Of a stretch of 64,000 bases of DNA, positions 16,450 to 24,581 are shown piece after piece. Position numbers and translations under genes: made by a program. The notes beneath the pieces were generated by a model. That model ran no database searches. It had not been told where the DNA came from and worked only from the letters and a program-made list of their open reading frames with translations. The stretch is from G963668185 sp963668185 (lineage in GTDB: Bacteria; Chloroflexota; Dehalococcoidia; Lucifugimonadales; G963668185): NCBI GenBank assembly GCA_963668185.1, contig OY764162.1:806001-870000 (forward strand). The letters are read 5' to 3'. How positions within the stretch are numbered: position 1 is the stretch's first letter; every line of letters begins with the position of its first letter.

Positions 16450-17625
16450 ATGCGAATGTTCCACGACAGATCCCGGCTGGCCTTCGTGCTGGCGGCAGCG
16501 CTCGCGCTCGCGGCCCTGGCCTGCGGCGGCGATCAGGAATCGGAGCCGTTCAGGATCGGCGTGATGGAGTCGCTGACGGGCGCGGGCGAGACGTACGGCA
16601 CCGTCGCCAACCAGGCCAAGCAGATGGCCGCGGACGAGATCAACGCCGCCGGCGGCATCAACGGCCGCCCCCTGGAACTCATCGTCGAGGACTCCCGCTG
16701 CACCGCGCAGGACGCCATCGCCGCCTTCAACAAGCTGACCGACGTTGACGGCGTCAAGATCATCCTCGGCACCTCGTGTAGCGGGGCCATGCTCGGCGCG
16801 GCCCCCCTCGCTGAGGCCGCCGGCGTGATCCTGTTCTCCGGTCTCGCCAGCAATCCGGACATCGCCAAGGCCGGCGACTACATCTTCCGCACGCAGATCA
16901 GCGACATCCAGGTGGGCATCGACACCGGCAACATCCTCTGGGCCGACGGCGTCCGCAATCTGGCCACGATCACCGAGGCCACCGACTACGCCGAGGGCGT
17001 GAGGCGCACGACGGCAGCGCAGTTCGAGAAGCGCGGCGGCGCGATCGTGGCGGAGGAGCGGTACGCGCCGGAGACCACCGACTTCAGGTCGCAGCTTACG
17101 AAGATGCTCGCCGCCGGGCCAGACGCGATCCACCTCGCGCCGCAGTCGGAGTTCGCCGCGGGCACAGTCATCAAGCAGGCGCGGGAGATGGGCTACGACG
17201 GCCCGATCTACGCCGAGACCGTCTCCGTGGGCACGACCGCGCTTGAAATCGCGGGCGAGGCGGCCACAGGCATGAAGGCCATCACCGCCGATCTGGACCC
17301 GGACAACGAAAAGGCGCAGGAGGTCCTTGCCAACTTCAGGGAGCGGTACGAGTACGTCACCCTGCCCTGGCACCTCGGCTCCGCATACGACGATGTCTAT
17401 ATCGCCGCCGAGTGCCTCAAGAAGACCGGCGACGACCAGGACGCGGACGGTTTCCGCGACTGCATGTACGAGATCACCTGGAGCGGCGCCATCGGAAACA
17501 ACTACAGCTTCGACTCGGACGGCGAGGTCGTCGGCCTCTCCCGCGTGGTAGTCCAGGTCCTGCCAGTGGCGGAGCGCACCCCTGACCGCATGTACAAAGT
17601 CCTCGGCCCCGCGCCGAAGGAGTGA
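16450..17625 (+). CDS. branched-chain amino acid-type ABC substrate-binding lipoprotein (LivK-like)
   Basis: This 391-residue periplasmic-binding protein type I has a signal sequence ending ALACGG, with a lipidated Cys. The mature part opens FRIGVMESLTGAGETYG and continues with AADEINAAGGINGRPLELIVEDSRC, the classic Peripla_BP_6 N-lobe. ATG at 16450 is preferred: GGAG lies 9 bases upstream and gives a normal signal peptide. The ATG at 16429 overlapping the previous stop is an alternative. No permease or ATPase gene is nearby, so it is an orphan binding protein that may pair with a distant transporter or with the Cache-like lipoprotein. The ligand is unknown; this class binds amino acids, amides and aromatic compounds. 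Confidence 0.88.
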   Translation: MRMFHDRSRLAFVLAAALALAALACGGDQESEPFRIGVMESLTGAGETYGTVANQAKQMAADEINAAGGINGRPLELIVEDSRCTAQDAIAAFNKLTDVDGVKIILGTSCSGAMLGAAPLAEAAGVILFSGLASNPDIAKAGDYIFRTQISDIQVGIDTGNILWADGVRNLATITEATDYAEGVRRTTAAQFEKRGGAIVAEERYAPETTDFRSQLTKMLAAGPDAIHLAPQSEFAAGTVIKQAREMGYDGPIYAETVSVGTTALEIAGEAATGMKAITADLDPDNEKAQEVLANFRERYEYVTLPWHLGSAYDDVYIAAECLKKTGDDQDADGFRDCMYEITWSGAIGNNYSFDSDGEVVGLSRVVVQVLPVAERTPDRMYKVLGPAPKE

Positions 17626-17670
17626 GGCGGGGCGAGTCCATACTGCGTCAATCGACGTTGGACCATACGT

Positions 17671-17709
17671 AAAACTCGGCTACTTCAAAATCTGATTTTT
17701 AATCAGCCG
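17671..17709. repeat. 39-bp palindromic repeat, copy 1 (before the HEPN gene)
   Basis: This element matches the one at 21942-21980 at 35 of 39 positions, in the same orientation. Outer arms CGGCTACTT and AATCAGCCG pair imperfectly, and an inner AAAATC-T-GATTTT palindrome sits at the centre. It lies 23 bp before the ATG of the HEPN gene. It could be an operator shared by both ends of the island or a boundary repeat. Confidence 0.85.
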
Positions 17710-17732
17710 CATTCCAAAGGTAGTTCCACATC

Positions 17733-18434
17733 ATGGCCGGACCAACCGAAAGCGCTGACAGCGCCTCATCCCTGACCTTCGAGACTCTCGAAGCAAAGTG
17801 GCTTGCCGTCGAAAGCCGGCTGCCGGACGACCTCAGACTACGCTTGCGCCGCTCGTTAAGCTGGCTGGGCAGGGCTGGAAAGGAGATGGCCGGCAACGAT
17901 CACGACGCCGCCTTCATCTTCTACTGGATCGCCTTCAACGCCGCATACCAGAAGCAGTACTCTCCCAACGATCCGCTGGAGCCTACCGAGAGAGAACTGT
18001 TTGCCGAGTACTTCCACAGGGTCATTGGAGTGGACTCCCAGCACTCGATACACAACGCCGTGTGGCAACGGTTCTCGGCATCGATCGAGGGTTTGCTGGA
18101 AAACCATTACGTCTTCCAACCGTTCTGGAACCACCTGAACAGAGGAGGTCGATTCCCACGATGGAAGGAAGACTTCGAACGAGACATGATGAAAGCACGA
18201 ATGGCAGTCGGCGGCCAGGTTACTTCGGAAGCGCTGGCTATCCTCTTCGACCGCCTCTACGTGCTTCGCAACCAGCTAATGCACGGCGGCGCGACCTGGA
18301 GCGGTTCGATCAACCGCGCCCAGGTCGGGGACGGCGCAAGGATCATGGAGTTCCTCGTCCCACTGTTCCTGGGCCTGATGCTGGACAATCCCGGCGAGCC
18401 GTGGGGCGCGCCGCGCTACCCGCCGATAACGTAG
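17733..18434 (+). CDS. HEPN-superfamily protein (possible RNase)
   Basis: This 233-residue helical protein has FYWIAFNAAYQ early and RNQLMHGG late (R-N-x4-H form), the two hallmarks of Apea-like HEPN domains. The Arg/His motif is the RNA-cleaving site in HEPN toxins, Abi proteins and other defence effectors. No second domain is obvious. The ATG has AAAGG about 12 bases upstream, just after the 39-bp palindrome. The next gene downstream is an NYN-domain protein, another nuclease-type fold. Together with the lower GC of the stretch, this points to an accessory or defence role (inference). Confidence 0.7.
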   Translation: MAGPTESADSASSLTFETLEAKWLAVESRLPDDLRLRLRRSLSWLGRAGKEMAGNDHDAAFIFYWIAFNAAYQKQYSPNDPLEPTERELFAEYFHRVIGVDSQHSIHNAVWQRFSASIEGLLENHYVFQPFWNHLNRGGRFPRWKEDFERDMMKARMAVGGQVTSEALAILFDRLYVLRNQLMHGGATWSGSINRAQVGDGARIMEFLVPLFLGLMLDNPGEPWGAPRYPPIT

Positions 18435-18505
18435 TGGCGGTTGCTCGAAGCTCCGGCGCTTCGTTGCTGGGTCTAGCATTGATCGAACACCGCAGGTCGG
18501 GCGGG

Positions 18506-18535
18506 TTGACAGTTCTAGTGGGACGGCGCTATGCT
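18506..18535 (+). promoter_or_regulatory. probable sigma-70 promoter of the NYN gene
   Basis: TTGACA at 18506-18511 and TATGCT at 18530-18535 are 18 bp apart. Transcription would begin near 18542 and run through a leader of about 78 nt containing a strong hairpin before the GTG at 18620. Confidence 0.6.
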
Positions 18536-18577
18536 TCGGTCACGCTCAATAAGAGCGCAGAGCACATTTGACGAAAG

Positions 18578-18607
18578 CGAGCCCCTGACGCGGGCTCGTT
18601 TTCTTTT
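18578..18607 (+). terminator. hairpin plus T-tract in the NYN leader (attenuator-like)
   Basis: CGAGCCC (18578-18584) and GGGCTCG (18592-18598) form a perfect 7-bp stem with a 7-nt loop, followed by TTTTCTTTTT. This is a textbook intrinsic terminator, yet it sits between the gene's own promoter and its SD/GTG. It can serve as terminator for the upstream gene or as attenuator of the NYN gene. Confidence 0.7.
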
Positions 18608-18619
18608 TGGAGTCCGGCT

Positions 18620-19471
18620 GTGAGCCTGCGTACCGTCATTTTCATCGATGGTCAGAATTTTCGCAGGAATCTGCTGGAGTTCTCGTTTCAGTCTCAGGAG
18701 ACTAACGTCCGCTACCCTACTTTCCGACTGGATGAGAAGCACTTCCTGTGGCGTGACCTCTTCCTAGCAGTTACCGAACAGTTCAACAAAGCAACGTTGC
18801 TAGATCACACCCTAGTACGGGCATACTGGTACAACGCCGAGACAATAACTCCCTTTCAACAAGATCCACGTTGGACACAGCAGATTCTCGACAGATATGG
18901 GCGAGAGTTTCCAGAACTGACCTCAGCGATGGTAGAGACGATGGCGCGTGCGTGGTGGGAGCGTGAACGCGACCACTTCTCAAACACGAGAAGCACGGTA
19001 TTTGAGTCAATACAGCGTCGGACCGACTTCCTGGAGTTCAAATATGTCGGACAATACGTCGTAAGGCCTTTCGATCCATACCGCATTTACCGGGATCCAT
19101 ACGGCAAGATCGTCTACTTAGGTAAGAGAGTTGGGGAGAAAGGGGTGGACATCGGCATTGCTGTCGATATGATCGCAAAGATTCAGGATTACGATGCAGG
19201 CATCCTCATAAGCGGAGATTCAGACTATATGCCGGCCGTCGCCTTCATTAAAGACAGGCTGAAGTACTTCTATCAGTTTTCGCTGGCAAAGGGCATTCCT
19301 CCGCGAGTCCGTCACTTATCTCCTTGGCTCCGAGGAATTGTGGACTCGTATCAGTACTTCGACGAACTGACTCTGCTTAGTGACTTCCTCAACCGCAGAT
19401 CGGGCATTCCTCCGTACATCTTGGACGCCGTTGACGTACGTATCGACAATTTGAAGTCTGGAAACGCTTGA
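18620..19471 (+). CDS. NYN (LabA/DUF88-like) domain protein, putative RNase
   Basis: This 283-residue protein starts with VIFIDGQNFRRNL and later has GEKGVDIGIAVDMIAK and AGILISGDSDYMPAV. The acidic residues of these three blocks form the PIN-like active site of NYN RNases. An insert between them (residues about 30-150) is longer than in short LabA proteins. The GTG start has TTGGAG 7 bases upstream, directly after a terminator-like hairpin, so expression may be attenuated. It ends 1 bp before the stop of the convergent membrane-protein gene. It belongs to the HEPN/NYN/ATPase island. Cleavage target and role are unknown. Confidence 0.82.
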   Translation: MSLRTVIFIDGQNFRRNLLEFSFQSQETNVRYPTFRLDEKHFLWRDLFLAVTEQFNKATLLDHTLVRAYWYNAETITPFQQDPRWTQQILDRYGREFPELTSAMVETMARAWWERERDHFSNTRSTVFESIQRRTDFLEFKYVGQYVVRPFDPYRIYRDPYGKIVYLGKRVGEKGVDIGIAVDMIAKIQDYDAGILISGDSDYMPAVAFIKDRLKYFYQFSLAKGIPPRVRHLSPWLRGIVDSYQYFDELTLLSDFLNRRSGIPPYILDAVDVRIDNLKSGNA

Positions 19472-19472
19472 C

Positions 19473-20663
19473 CTAGTAAGTGACGGACTCCTCGAACGAA
19501 CCCTTAACAGGCGCTTTGTCGCTCCCCTTACCATACCGCGCCGCCATTCTCTTGGCCTCACTTGCGGCACGCGCCGCATTCTCAGCCATGTACTGGCTGA
19601 CCTCAACGATGCTCACGTTCTTCGAAGCCTTGTTGACGAGGACCCCCGCAGCCAAGCCTGCCAATAGCGCCGCCCCGGCAGGGCCGCCGGCGACTCCTAC
19701 TACCGAGACCGCTGCCAGTGTCGCGCCCGCTCCGGCACCACCCTTGAGTTGGCCGTCGACGAACTCCGCGTACTCTCCGGTCTGCCGAGCTTTGTGGAAA
19801 GCCTTTGCCAGCGCTATGACCGTGACCACCAGAAGCAGTGGGTTCGCGCTGATGGCGGCGGACACGCCTAGACCGCCAACCAACCTTGCGAAATCCTCAG
19901 TGTCGGCGCGGTTCCAGTTCAGGGCCACCGCAATAACGCCGACGATGCCTCCCACAAGCTCTGCGGCATCGTATGAGTTCAGGTCGTAGAACCAGCCTTT
20001 AGGTATGTTGAAATGAGATTGCAGTGCACCGGCCACGTTGTCATAAGTAGCTCTGTCCCAGTTTGCGAGCGGGAGTCCTCTTGGCGTAGTCACATCCCTG
20101 AGGAGCCCCTGTACCGTGCCCAGTGCTTCTTGGACAACACTATCGTCAGGTGATGCGTTACGGCTGGCCTCGATTGCCCCTGAAATGGTGTGGCCGCCAT
20201 CAAACAACCGATGATACGTATCGCCACGCACAGCGTTAGCGTCCATCGCCCTGTCATAAATGGTCGTGCTGCCCTTGACCATGTTTTCCAGCAGCCCATT
20301 CAGGTCATTGGACAGGCTGCCGGCCAAGAGACCCTGCGTTGTCGTCACCAGTTCAATTGCGGACTCCGTTGCCGCCTTCCACGCGTCCTTGGAGCGGGCT
20401 TGCACTCGCTCCGCGGCCATCGTTGCTGCACCCGAAACCTTGCTCGTGGCATTTCGCGTCGACTTCCGTACCGAAGATGCTGAGTTCATCGCCCTCTCCG
20501 ATGTGGACTTCAGCTTATCGCGCGATGGTGGGGCTACCTCATCTATGAACTGCTTGGAAACGTCCTTCATCTGTGATGCCGCAGATTTTGAAGTCCGCAA
20601 GGTCTGCTGAGCGCGGCCACCGGCAGACCGTGCGGCGTCTCTCAACTTATCGAATCTTGGCAT
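19473..20663 (-). CDS. glycine-rich membrane protein of unknown function
   Basis: I do not recognise this 396-residue protein. Residues 1-110 are basic, Ser/Ala-rich and helical, without a signal peptide. The middle is soluble (NWDRATYDNV, then GWFYDLNSYDAAE). The C-terminal half has glycine/alanine-rich hydrophobic stretches near 233-249, 261-288 and 308-344, the last being GxxxG-like and suited to helix packing. A charged tail follows. It converges with the NYN gene with a 1-bp gap. Hydrophobic Gly-rich segments resemble membrane effectors or tape-measure-like proteins, but nothing here is decisive. Confidence 0.65.
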   Translation of the reverse strand: MPRFDKLRDAARSAGGRAQQTLRTSKSAASQMKDVSKQFIDEVAPPSRDKLKSTSERAMNSASSVRKSTRNATSKVSGAATMAAERVQARSKDAWKAATESAIELVTTTQGLLAGSLSNDLNGLLENMVKGSTTIYDRAMDANAVRGDTYHRLFDGGHTISGAIEASRNASPDDSVVQEALGTVQGLLRDVTTPRGLPLANWDRATYDNVAGALQSHFNIPKGWFYDLNSYDAAELVGGIVGVIAVALNWNRADTEDFARLVGGLGVSAAISANPLLLVVTVIALAKAFHKARQTGEYAEFVDGQLKGGAGAGATLAAVSVVGVAGGPAGAALLAGLAAGVLVNKASKNVSIVEVSQYMAENAARAASEAKRMAARYGKGSDKAPVKGSFEESVTY

Positions 20664-20750
20664 CGCTCAGTCCGAGGTTTGTTGACGAATCGTACACGCA
20701 GCAAACATGCTACCACCGCGAACCGAAGTGCCGCGCGCGGTATAACCCCC

Positions 20751-21935
20751 CTACCGCCCCACCTCGTGCAGTCTGTGCCACGGCACGAGCCGTCCTTCCG
20801 TGCGGCGCTGCTCTTCATCGCCGCCGTACGCCACCACCACGTCGCACGGCCGGCCGTCGTCCGCCAGGTGGCGCCGGACGCGGCGCGCGCCCGCGAACAG
20901 GCTTGGCGACGCCGTCTGCGCAGACTTCGCCTCGACAAGCGTGACCCCGTCCGGGCGCTCGATGACCAGGTCCACCTCTGCCCCGTCGCGGTCCCTGTAG
21001 AACGAAAGGCCCCGCGTGTCGCCCGCGTTCGTACGGTGCTTGACGATCTCGGACACGACCCACGACTCAAAAATGGCCCCTCGCAGCGGGTGCGTCCTGA
21101 GTTGCTCTGGTGCGCGTATGCCCAGGAGCCAGCACGCCAGGCCGCTATCGTAGAAGTGCAGCTTCGGCATCTTCACCAGCCTTCTCCGCAGGTTCGAGTG
21201 AAACGGCGGGAGCCTGAAGACGATGTAGCTCGTCTCCAGTATGCTCGTCCAGGCCCGCACCGTCGGCTGCGTCACGCCGCAATCGTCGGCCAGCGACGAG
21301 TAGTTGAGCAGTTGCCCGGTCCGTCCGGCGCAAAGCTCGACGAAGCGCTGGAAGACCGACAGGTCGCCTACGCTGCGGATCGTTCGCACGTCGCGCTCTA
21401 TGTACGTGGCGACGTACGAGCGGAGCCACTCCGAGGGATCGAGTTCCCTATCGAGTATGCGCGGATAGCCCCCCGTCAGCATCGTCTCATCAAGGCTCTC
21501 GGGATAGCGATTGAAGTTGACAACCTCGCTGCGAGCCAGTGGAAGCAGGTGGAGTACCGACGTGCGCCCCGCCAGCGACTGGCTGACCGCCTCGGAAAGG
21601 GACAGGTTCTGCGAGCCCGTCAGCACCCACCTTCCCGGCCGCGGATCGGAGTCGATGATGCCCTGCAGGTAAGAGGGAAGATCCGGAGCGCGTTGCACCT
21701 CGTCGATGACCGCCCCTTCCGGGAACTGCGCGAGAAAGGCGCGCGGGTCCTCGGACGCGAACGCACGCACGTCCACGGCCTCGAGGCTCACGTACGGATG
21801 GCCGTCGAACATCGCCCGGCACAGGGTCGTCTTGCCGCTCTGGCGAGGCCCCGTCAGCGTAATCGACGGCGATACCCGCGCCGCCTCGGCAAGTCTCGGC
21901 GCGAGGTCACGTTCAACATTCATGACCTCGACCAT
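20751..21935 (-). CDS. AAA_14 ATPase with C-terminal DUF4143
   Basis: This 394-residue protein has Walker A GPRQSGKTT, Walker B GAVIDEVQ, sensor-like LTGSQNLSLS, a winged-helix-like middle (DDCGVTQPTVRAWTSILE) and a C-terminal DUF4143 domain. The latter contains GAIFESWVVSEI, DGAEVDLVI and VEAKS, a PD-(D/E)xK-like arrangement. The family is widespread and often mobile, and its job is not settled. ATG 21935 lies only 6 bp from the second 39-bp palindrome; ATG 21923 (GAGG upstream) is an alternative start. The pairing of this ATPase and the HEPN gene with the same palindrome suggests shared control or shared mobility. Confidence 0.85.
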   Translation of the reverse strand: MVEVMNVERDLAPRLAEAARVSPSITLTGPRQSGKTTLCRAMFDGHPYVSLEAVDVRAFASEDPRAFLAQFPEGAVIDEVQRAPDLPSYLQGIIDSDPRPGRWVLTGSQNLSLSEAVSQSLAGRTSVLHLLPLARSEVVNFNRYPESLDETMLTGGYPRILDRELDPSEWLRSYVATYIERDVRTIRSVGDLSVFQRFVELCAGRTGQLLNYSSLADDCGVTQPTVRAWTSILETSYIVFRLPPFHSNLRRRLVKMPKLHFYDSGLACWLLGIRAPEQLRTHPLRGAIFESWVVSEIVKHRTNAGDTRGLSFYRDRDGAEVDLVIERPDGVTLVEAKSAQTASPSLFAGARRVRRHLADDGRPCDVVVAYGGDEEQRRTEGRLVPWHRLHEVGR

Positions 21936-21941
21936 AGCACG

Positions 21942-21980
21942 AAAACTCGGCTAATTCAAAAACAGATTTTCAATCAGCCG
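21942..21980. repeat. 39-bp palindromic repeat, copy 2 (before the ATPase gene)
   Basis: Second copy of the element at 17671-17709, with differences at four positions. Arms CGGCTAATT and AATCAGCCG pair with one mismatch. It begins 6 bp from the ATPase start codon, so it would overlap the 5' untranslated leader or promoter of that gene. Confidence 0.85.
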
Positions 21981-21997
21981 AACTTTCAAAGGAGTCA

Positions 21998-22086
21998 GTT
22001 CGCCCTGACCGCGTCCTGAGCTTGCCGAAGGGGCCTGTCGAAGGGCCGAAGCGCCGTTCATGGTTCGACAAGCTCACCACGAACGG
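21998..22086. repeat. cluster of dispersed repeat fragments
   Basis: Several pieces of the TTCGCCCTGAGC / CTGTCGAAGGG family and one TTCGACAAGCTCACCACGAA copy (22063-22083) fill the gap between the ATPase leader and the membrane-protein gene. No gene is visible here. Confidence 0.75.
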
Positions 22087-22108
22087 TTCAGGCCGCGTGG
22101 GAGCCGCG

Positions 22109-22522
22109 CTACCCCGCCGCCTTCTTGAGCAGCCGTATCGCCGTGGTGATGAGCAGCAGCGGGAGCGTGGAGTCGATCAGCACCCACACGAGGCTCTCCG
22201 AGTTGATCGGCTCCGACCACTCGACGCCGAACCAGTTCCACAGCAGCATCAGCATCAGCGCCGACGAGTAGTAGAAGGTGACGTTCGCCCCCAGGTACTC
22301 GCGGGTTATCTGATCGTTCGAGTCCAGATTCCGCTTCCGCGCGAAGGCCACCAGTATGACCATGGCGAGGCCCACGACCATCATCGGGTCCAGTATCCGC
22401 CACACGGTCATGGAAGCGCCTTCCAGGTGCGGATCGTAGATCTGGTTCGCCAGGAAGTGGACCGCCACGGCGGCCCCGAGCAGGATCATGTACACCGCGG
22501 CCAATCGCATCAGCATTGCCAT
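22109..22522 (-). CDS. small four-helix membrane protein, unknown function
   Basis: This 137-residue protein has about four TM helices: LAAVYMILLGAAVAVHFL, MMVVGLAMVILVAFA, YYSSALMLMLLWNWFG and LVWVLIDSTLPLLLITT. ATG at 22522 is preferred because GGAGG lies 7 bases upstream; longer versions have no SD. No conserved catalytic motif is seen, and I do not recognise the family. It stands alone between repeat-rich gaps. Confidence 0.7.
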   Translation of the reverse strand: MAMLMRLAAVYMILLGAAVAVHFLANQIYDPHLEGASMTVWRILDPMMVVGLAMVILVAFARKRNLDSNDQITREYLGANVTFYYSSALMLMLLWNWFGVEWSEPINSESLVWVLIDSTLPLLLITTAIRLLKKAAG

Positions 22523-22711
22523 TATCGTCCTCCGGGACTGCAAACTCTGCGCACTACATCGCTTTCCGATGCTTTCGGATGTTACCAGACTCAGGCTATT
22601 CACAATACTGAGTCTCGTTCATAGCCGAACGCTCCGCCAACCGTGCGCAAATGCCGAAGCGCCGACGTATAATGCCCGCACTCGATTCGTTCGTTGGAGG
22701 AGGAAATCGGA

Positions 22712-23512
22712 ATGGAAGTAACGCAGCACGAGCCGGGCATGTTCAGTTGGGCGGACCTGGCAACCCCGGACTTCGAGGCATCGAAGAAGTTCTACACCGG
22801 CCTGCTGGGCCTCGGCCACGAAGATGCCCCCGTCGGCGGCGGCATGGTCTATTCGATGCTGAAGAAGAACGACAAGGGCGTGTGCGCCATGTACCAGATG
22901 GACGAAGCTATGGCGGCCATGACCGGCGGGCGCGCGGCGTGGCGCACCTATTTCACGGTGGAGAACACGGACGAGACGGTGGCGAAGGCGACGGCGTTGG
23001 GCGCGTCGGTCATGGCGGGGCCGATGGACGTGTTCACGGCGGGCCGCATGGCCGTGCTGCACGACCCGGCCGGCGCGGAGTTCGCCGTCTGGCAGCCGAA
23101 GGACCACATAGGCTCAGGCGTGTTCGCCGAGCCGGGCGCGCTCTGCTGGGCGGAACTGTCCACAAACGACACCGACGCCGCCACGGAGTTCTACTCCGCA
23201 CTCTTCGGCTGGTCGGCCAACGTCAACAAGTCCCCCACCGGCGCCGACTACACCATGTTCAGCATCGAGGACAGGCCCGCCGCGGGGATGCTGGAGATAC
23301 AGCCCGAATGGGGCGACATGCCCTCAAGCTGGTCCATTTACATCGGCACGGACGACCTCGACGCCGCGCTCGAAAAAGCGAAGTCCATGGGCGGCAACAG
23401 CTTCATGCCCGTCATGGAGGTCCCGGACATAGGCCGGTTCACGATGCTCCAGGACCCGCAGGGGTCGCACTTCACTCTCATGGAGTTCGCGGGCGCGCCG
23501 CCTGCGCACTAA
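22712..23512 (+). CDS. two-domain VOC (glyoxalase/bleomycin-resistance fold) protein
   Basis: This 266-residue protein contains two vicinal-oxygen-chelate modules. Module 1 (about 10-125) opens SWADLATPDFEASKKFYTGLLG, and module 2 (about 130-262) opens CWAELSTNDTDAATEFYSALFGW. Each ends in a phenolic strand (MAVLHDPAGAEFAVWQ and FTMLQDPQGSHFTLMEF). The family includes dioxygenases, glyoxalases and antibiotic-binding proteins; the substrate cannot be read here. GGAGGAGG stands 7 bases before the ATG. It is followed 19 bp later by the methyltransferase-like gene, in what looks like a three-gene plus-strand operon. Confidence 0.88.
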   Translation: MEVTQHEPGMFSWADLATPDFEASKKFYTGLLGLGHEDAPVGGGMVYSMLKKNDKGVCAMYQMDEAMAAMTGGRAAWRTYFTVENTDETVAKATALGASVMAGPMDVFTAGRMAVLHDPAGAEFAVWQPKDHIGSGVFAEPGALCWAELSTNDTDAATEFYSALFGWSANVNKSPTGADYTMFSIEDRPAAGMLEIQPEWGDMPSSWSIYIGTDDLDAALEKAKSMGGNSFMPVMEVPDIGRFTMLQDPQGSHFTLMEFAGAPPAH

Positions 23513-23531
23513 TCGCACGGAGGTGAGAGAG

Positions 23532-24554
23532 ATGAGCGCATACGCACAGTTGAAGGCCCGAATCGACAACGGAGAGGTCATCATCCTCGACGGCGCAGTC
23601 GGCACGCAATTGCAGGACATGGGCGTACCCATGCATCCCGTGGCTTGGTGCGCGCCCGCCAACTACACGCACCCGGACACCGTCGAGCTGATGCACGAGC
23701 GCTACATCAGGGCCGGCGCCGAGATCATCACCACCAACACCTTCTCCACGGTCCGCCCCCGCCTGGAGAGCGCCGGCTACGGGGACAAGGTCAGCGAGAT
23801 CAACATCCGCGCCGTCAGGCTTGCGCAGCAGGCCAGGGACCGCGCCGCGTCTGATGACCGGCCCGTGTACATCGCCGCTTCGATGGCGGGCCACACGGTC
23901 ACGCACGATCCGCGATCGGGAGTCGTAAACAGCCGCTCGACGAGCGGCCGGTTCACTGCCGCGGAGATGAGAGCGTATGCCGAGGAGAAGGCCGACGTCA
24001 TGGCGGAGGCCGGAGTCGACTTCTTCCTGATTGAGCTAATGGGCCCCGATAACGAGGTGCGGTTGATCCTTACCGAGGCCGCGAAGAACACGGGCCTGCC
24101 CGTCTGGGTGGCCTTCACCGCCTACGACAACCAGGAGTCCGGCAAGGTCCTGGCCTCGTCCCGTTGGGGGATGTTTCCCGCTCCTCTTCGCGTTGAGGTG
24201 CGTGACATCGACCACGACATCACGCTCGCGGAAGAGATCCGCCAGGTCGCCGCCCTCGAACCGGACCTCATGGCCGTGTTCCACTCCAGGCTCACGGACA
24301 CCATGGTGGGCCTGGAGGTCATGAAGCAGGAGTGGAACGGCCCGCTCGGCGTTTATCCGGACGCCGGCAGGCGAGACTACACCGAGGCATGGCAGGACCG
24401 GCGCTCGCCTAACGAGGAGTCTGTCGAGGACTTCACGCAGGAAGCGCAGAAGTGGGTGGACATGGGCGTCCAGGTCGTCGGCGCATGCTGCGGCTTCAAC
24501 CTGGACTACATCAAGCCGTTGCCGGCCGCCCTCCCCAACAGCATAGCCGCGTAA
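23532..24554 (+). CDS. homocysteine S-methyltransferase-family protein with altered zinc site
   Basis: This 340-residue TIM-barrel protein opens IILDGAVGTQLQDMG, continues with AGAEIITTNTFST, PLGVYPDAG and ends VVGACCGFNLDYI, all typical of the S-methyltransferase family (BHMT, MmuM, MetH N-terminus). Two zinc-ligand cysteines are present (C319, C320). The third, normally in an NC-T/P motif after strand 6, is replaced: the aligned stretch reads AVFHSRLTD, with H251 at or near the Cys position. Zinc may therefore be bound by Cys2His, or the activity may differ. GGAGGTG lies 6 bases before ATG 23532. Confidence 0.82.
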   Translation: MSAYAQLKARIDNGEVIILDGAVGTQLQDMGVPMHPVAWCAPANYTHPDTVELMHERYIRAGAEIITTNTFSTVRPRLESAGYGDKVSEINIRAVRLAQQARDRAASDDRPVYIAASMAGHTVTHDPRSGVVNSRSTSGRFTAAEMRAYAEEKADVMAEAGVDFFLIELMGPDNEVRLILTEAAKNTGLPVWVAFTAYDNQESGKVLASSRWGMFPAPLRVEVRDIDHDITLAEEIRQVAALEPDLMAVFHSRLTDTMVGLEVMKQEWNGPLGVYPDAGRRDYTEAWQDRRSPNEESVEDFTQEAQKWVDMGVQVVGACCGFNLDYIKPLPAALPNSIAA

Positions 24555-24581
24555 AAGCAAATCAGCGAAGGAGCACTTACC

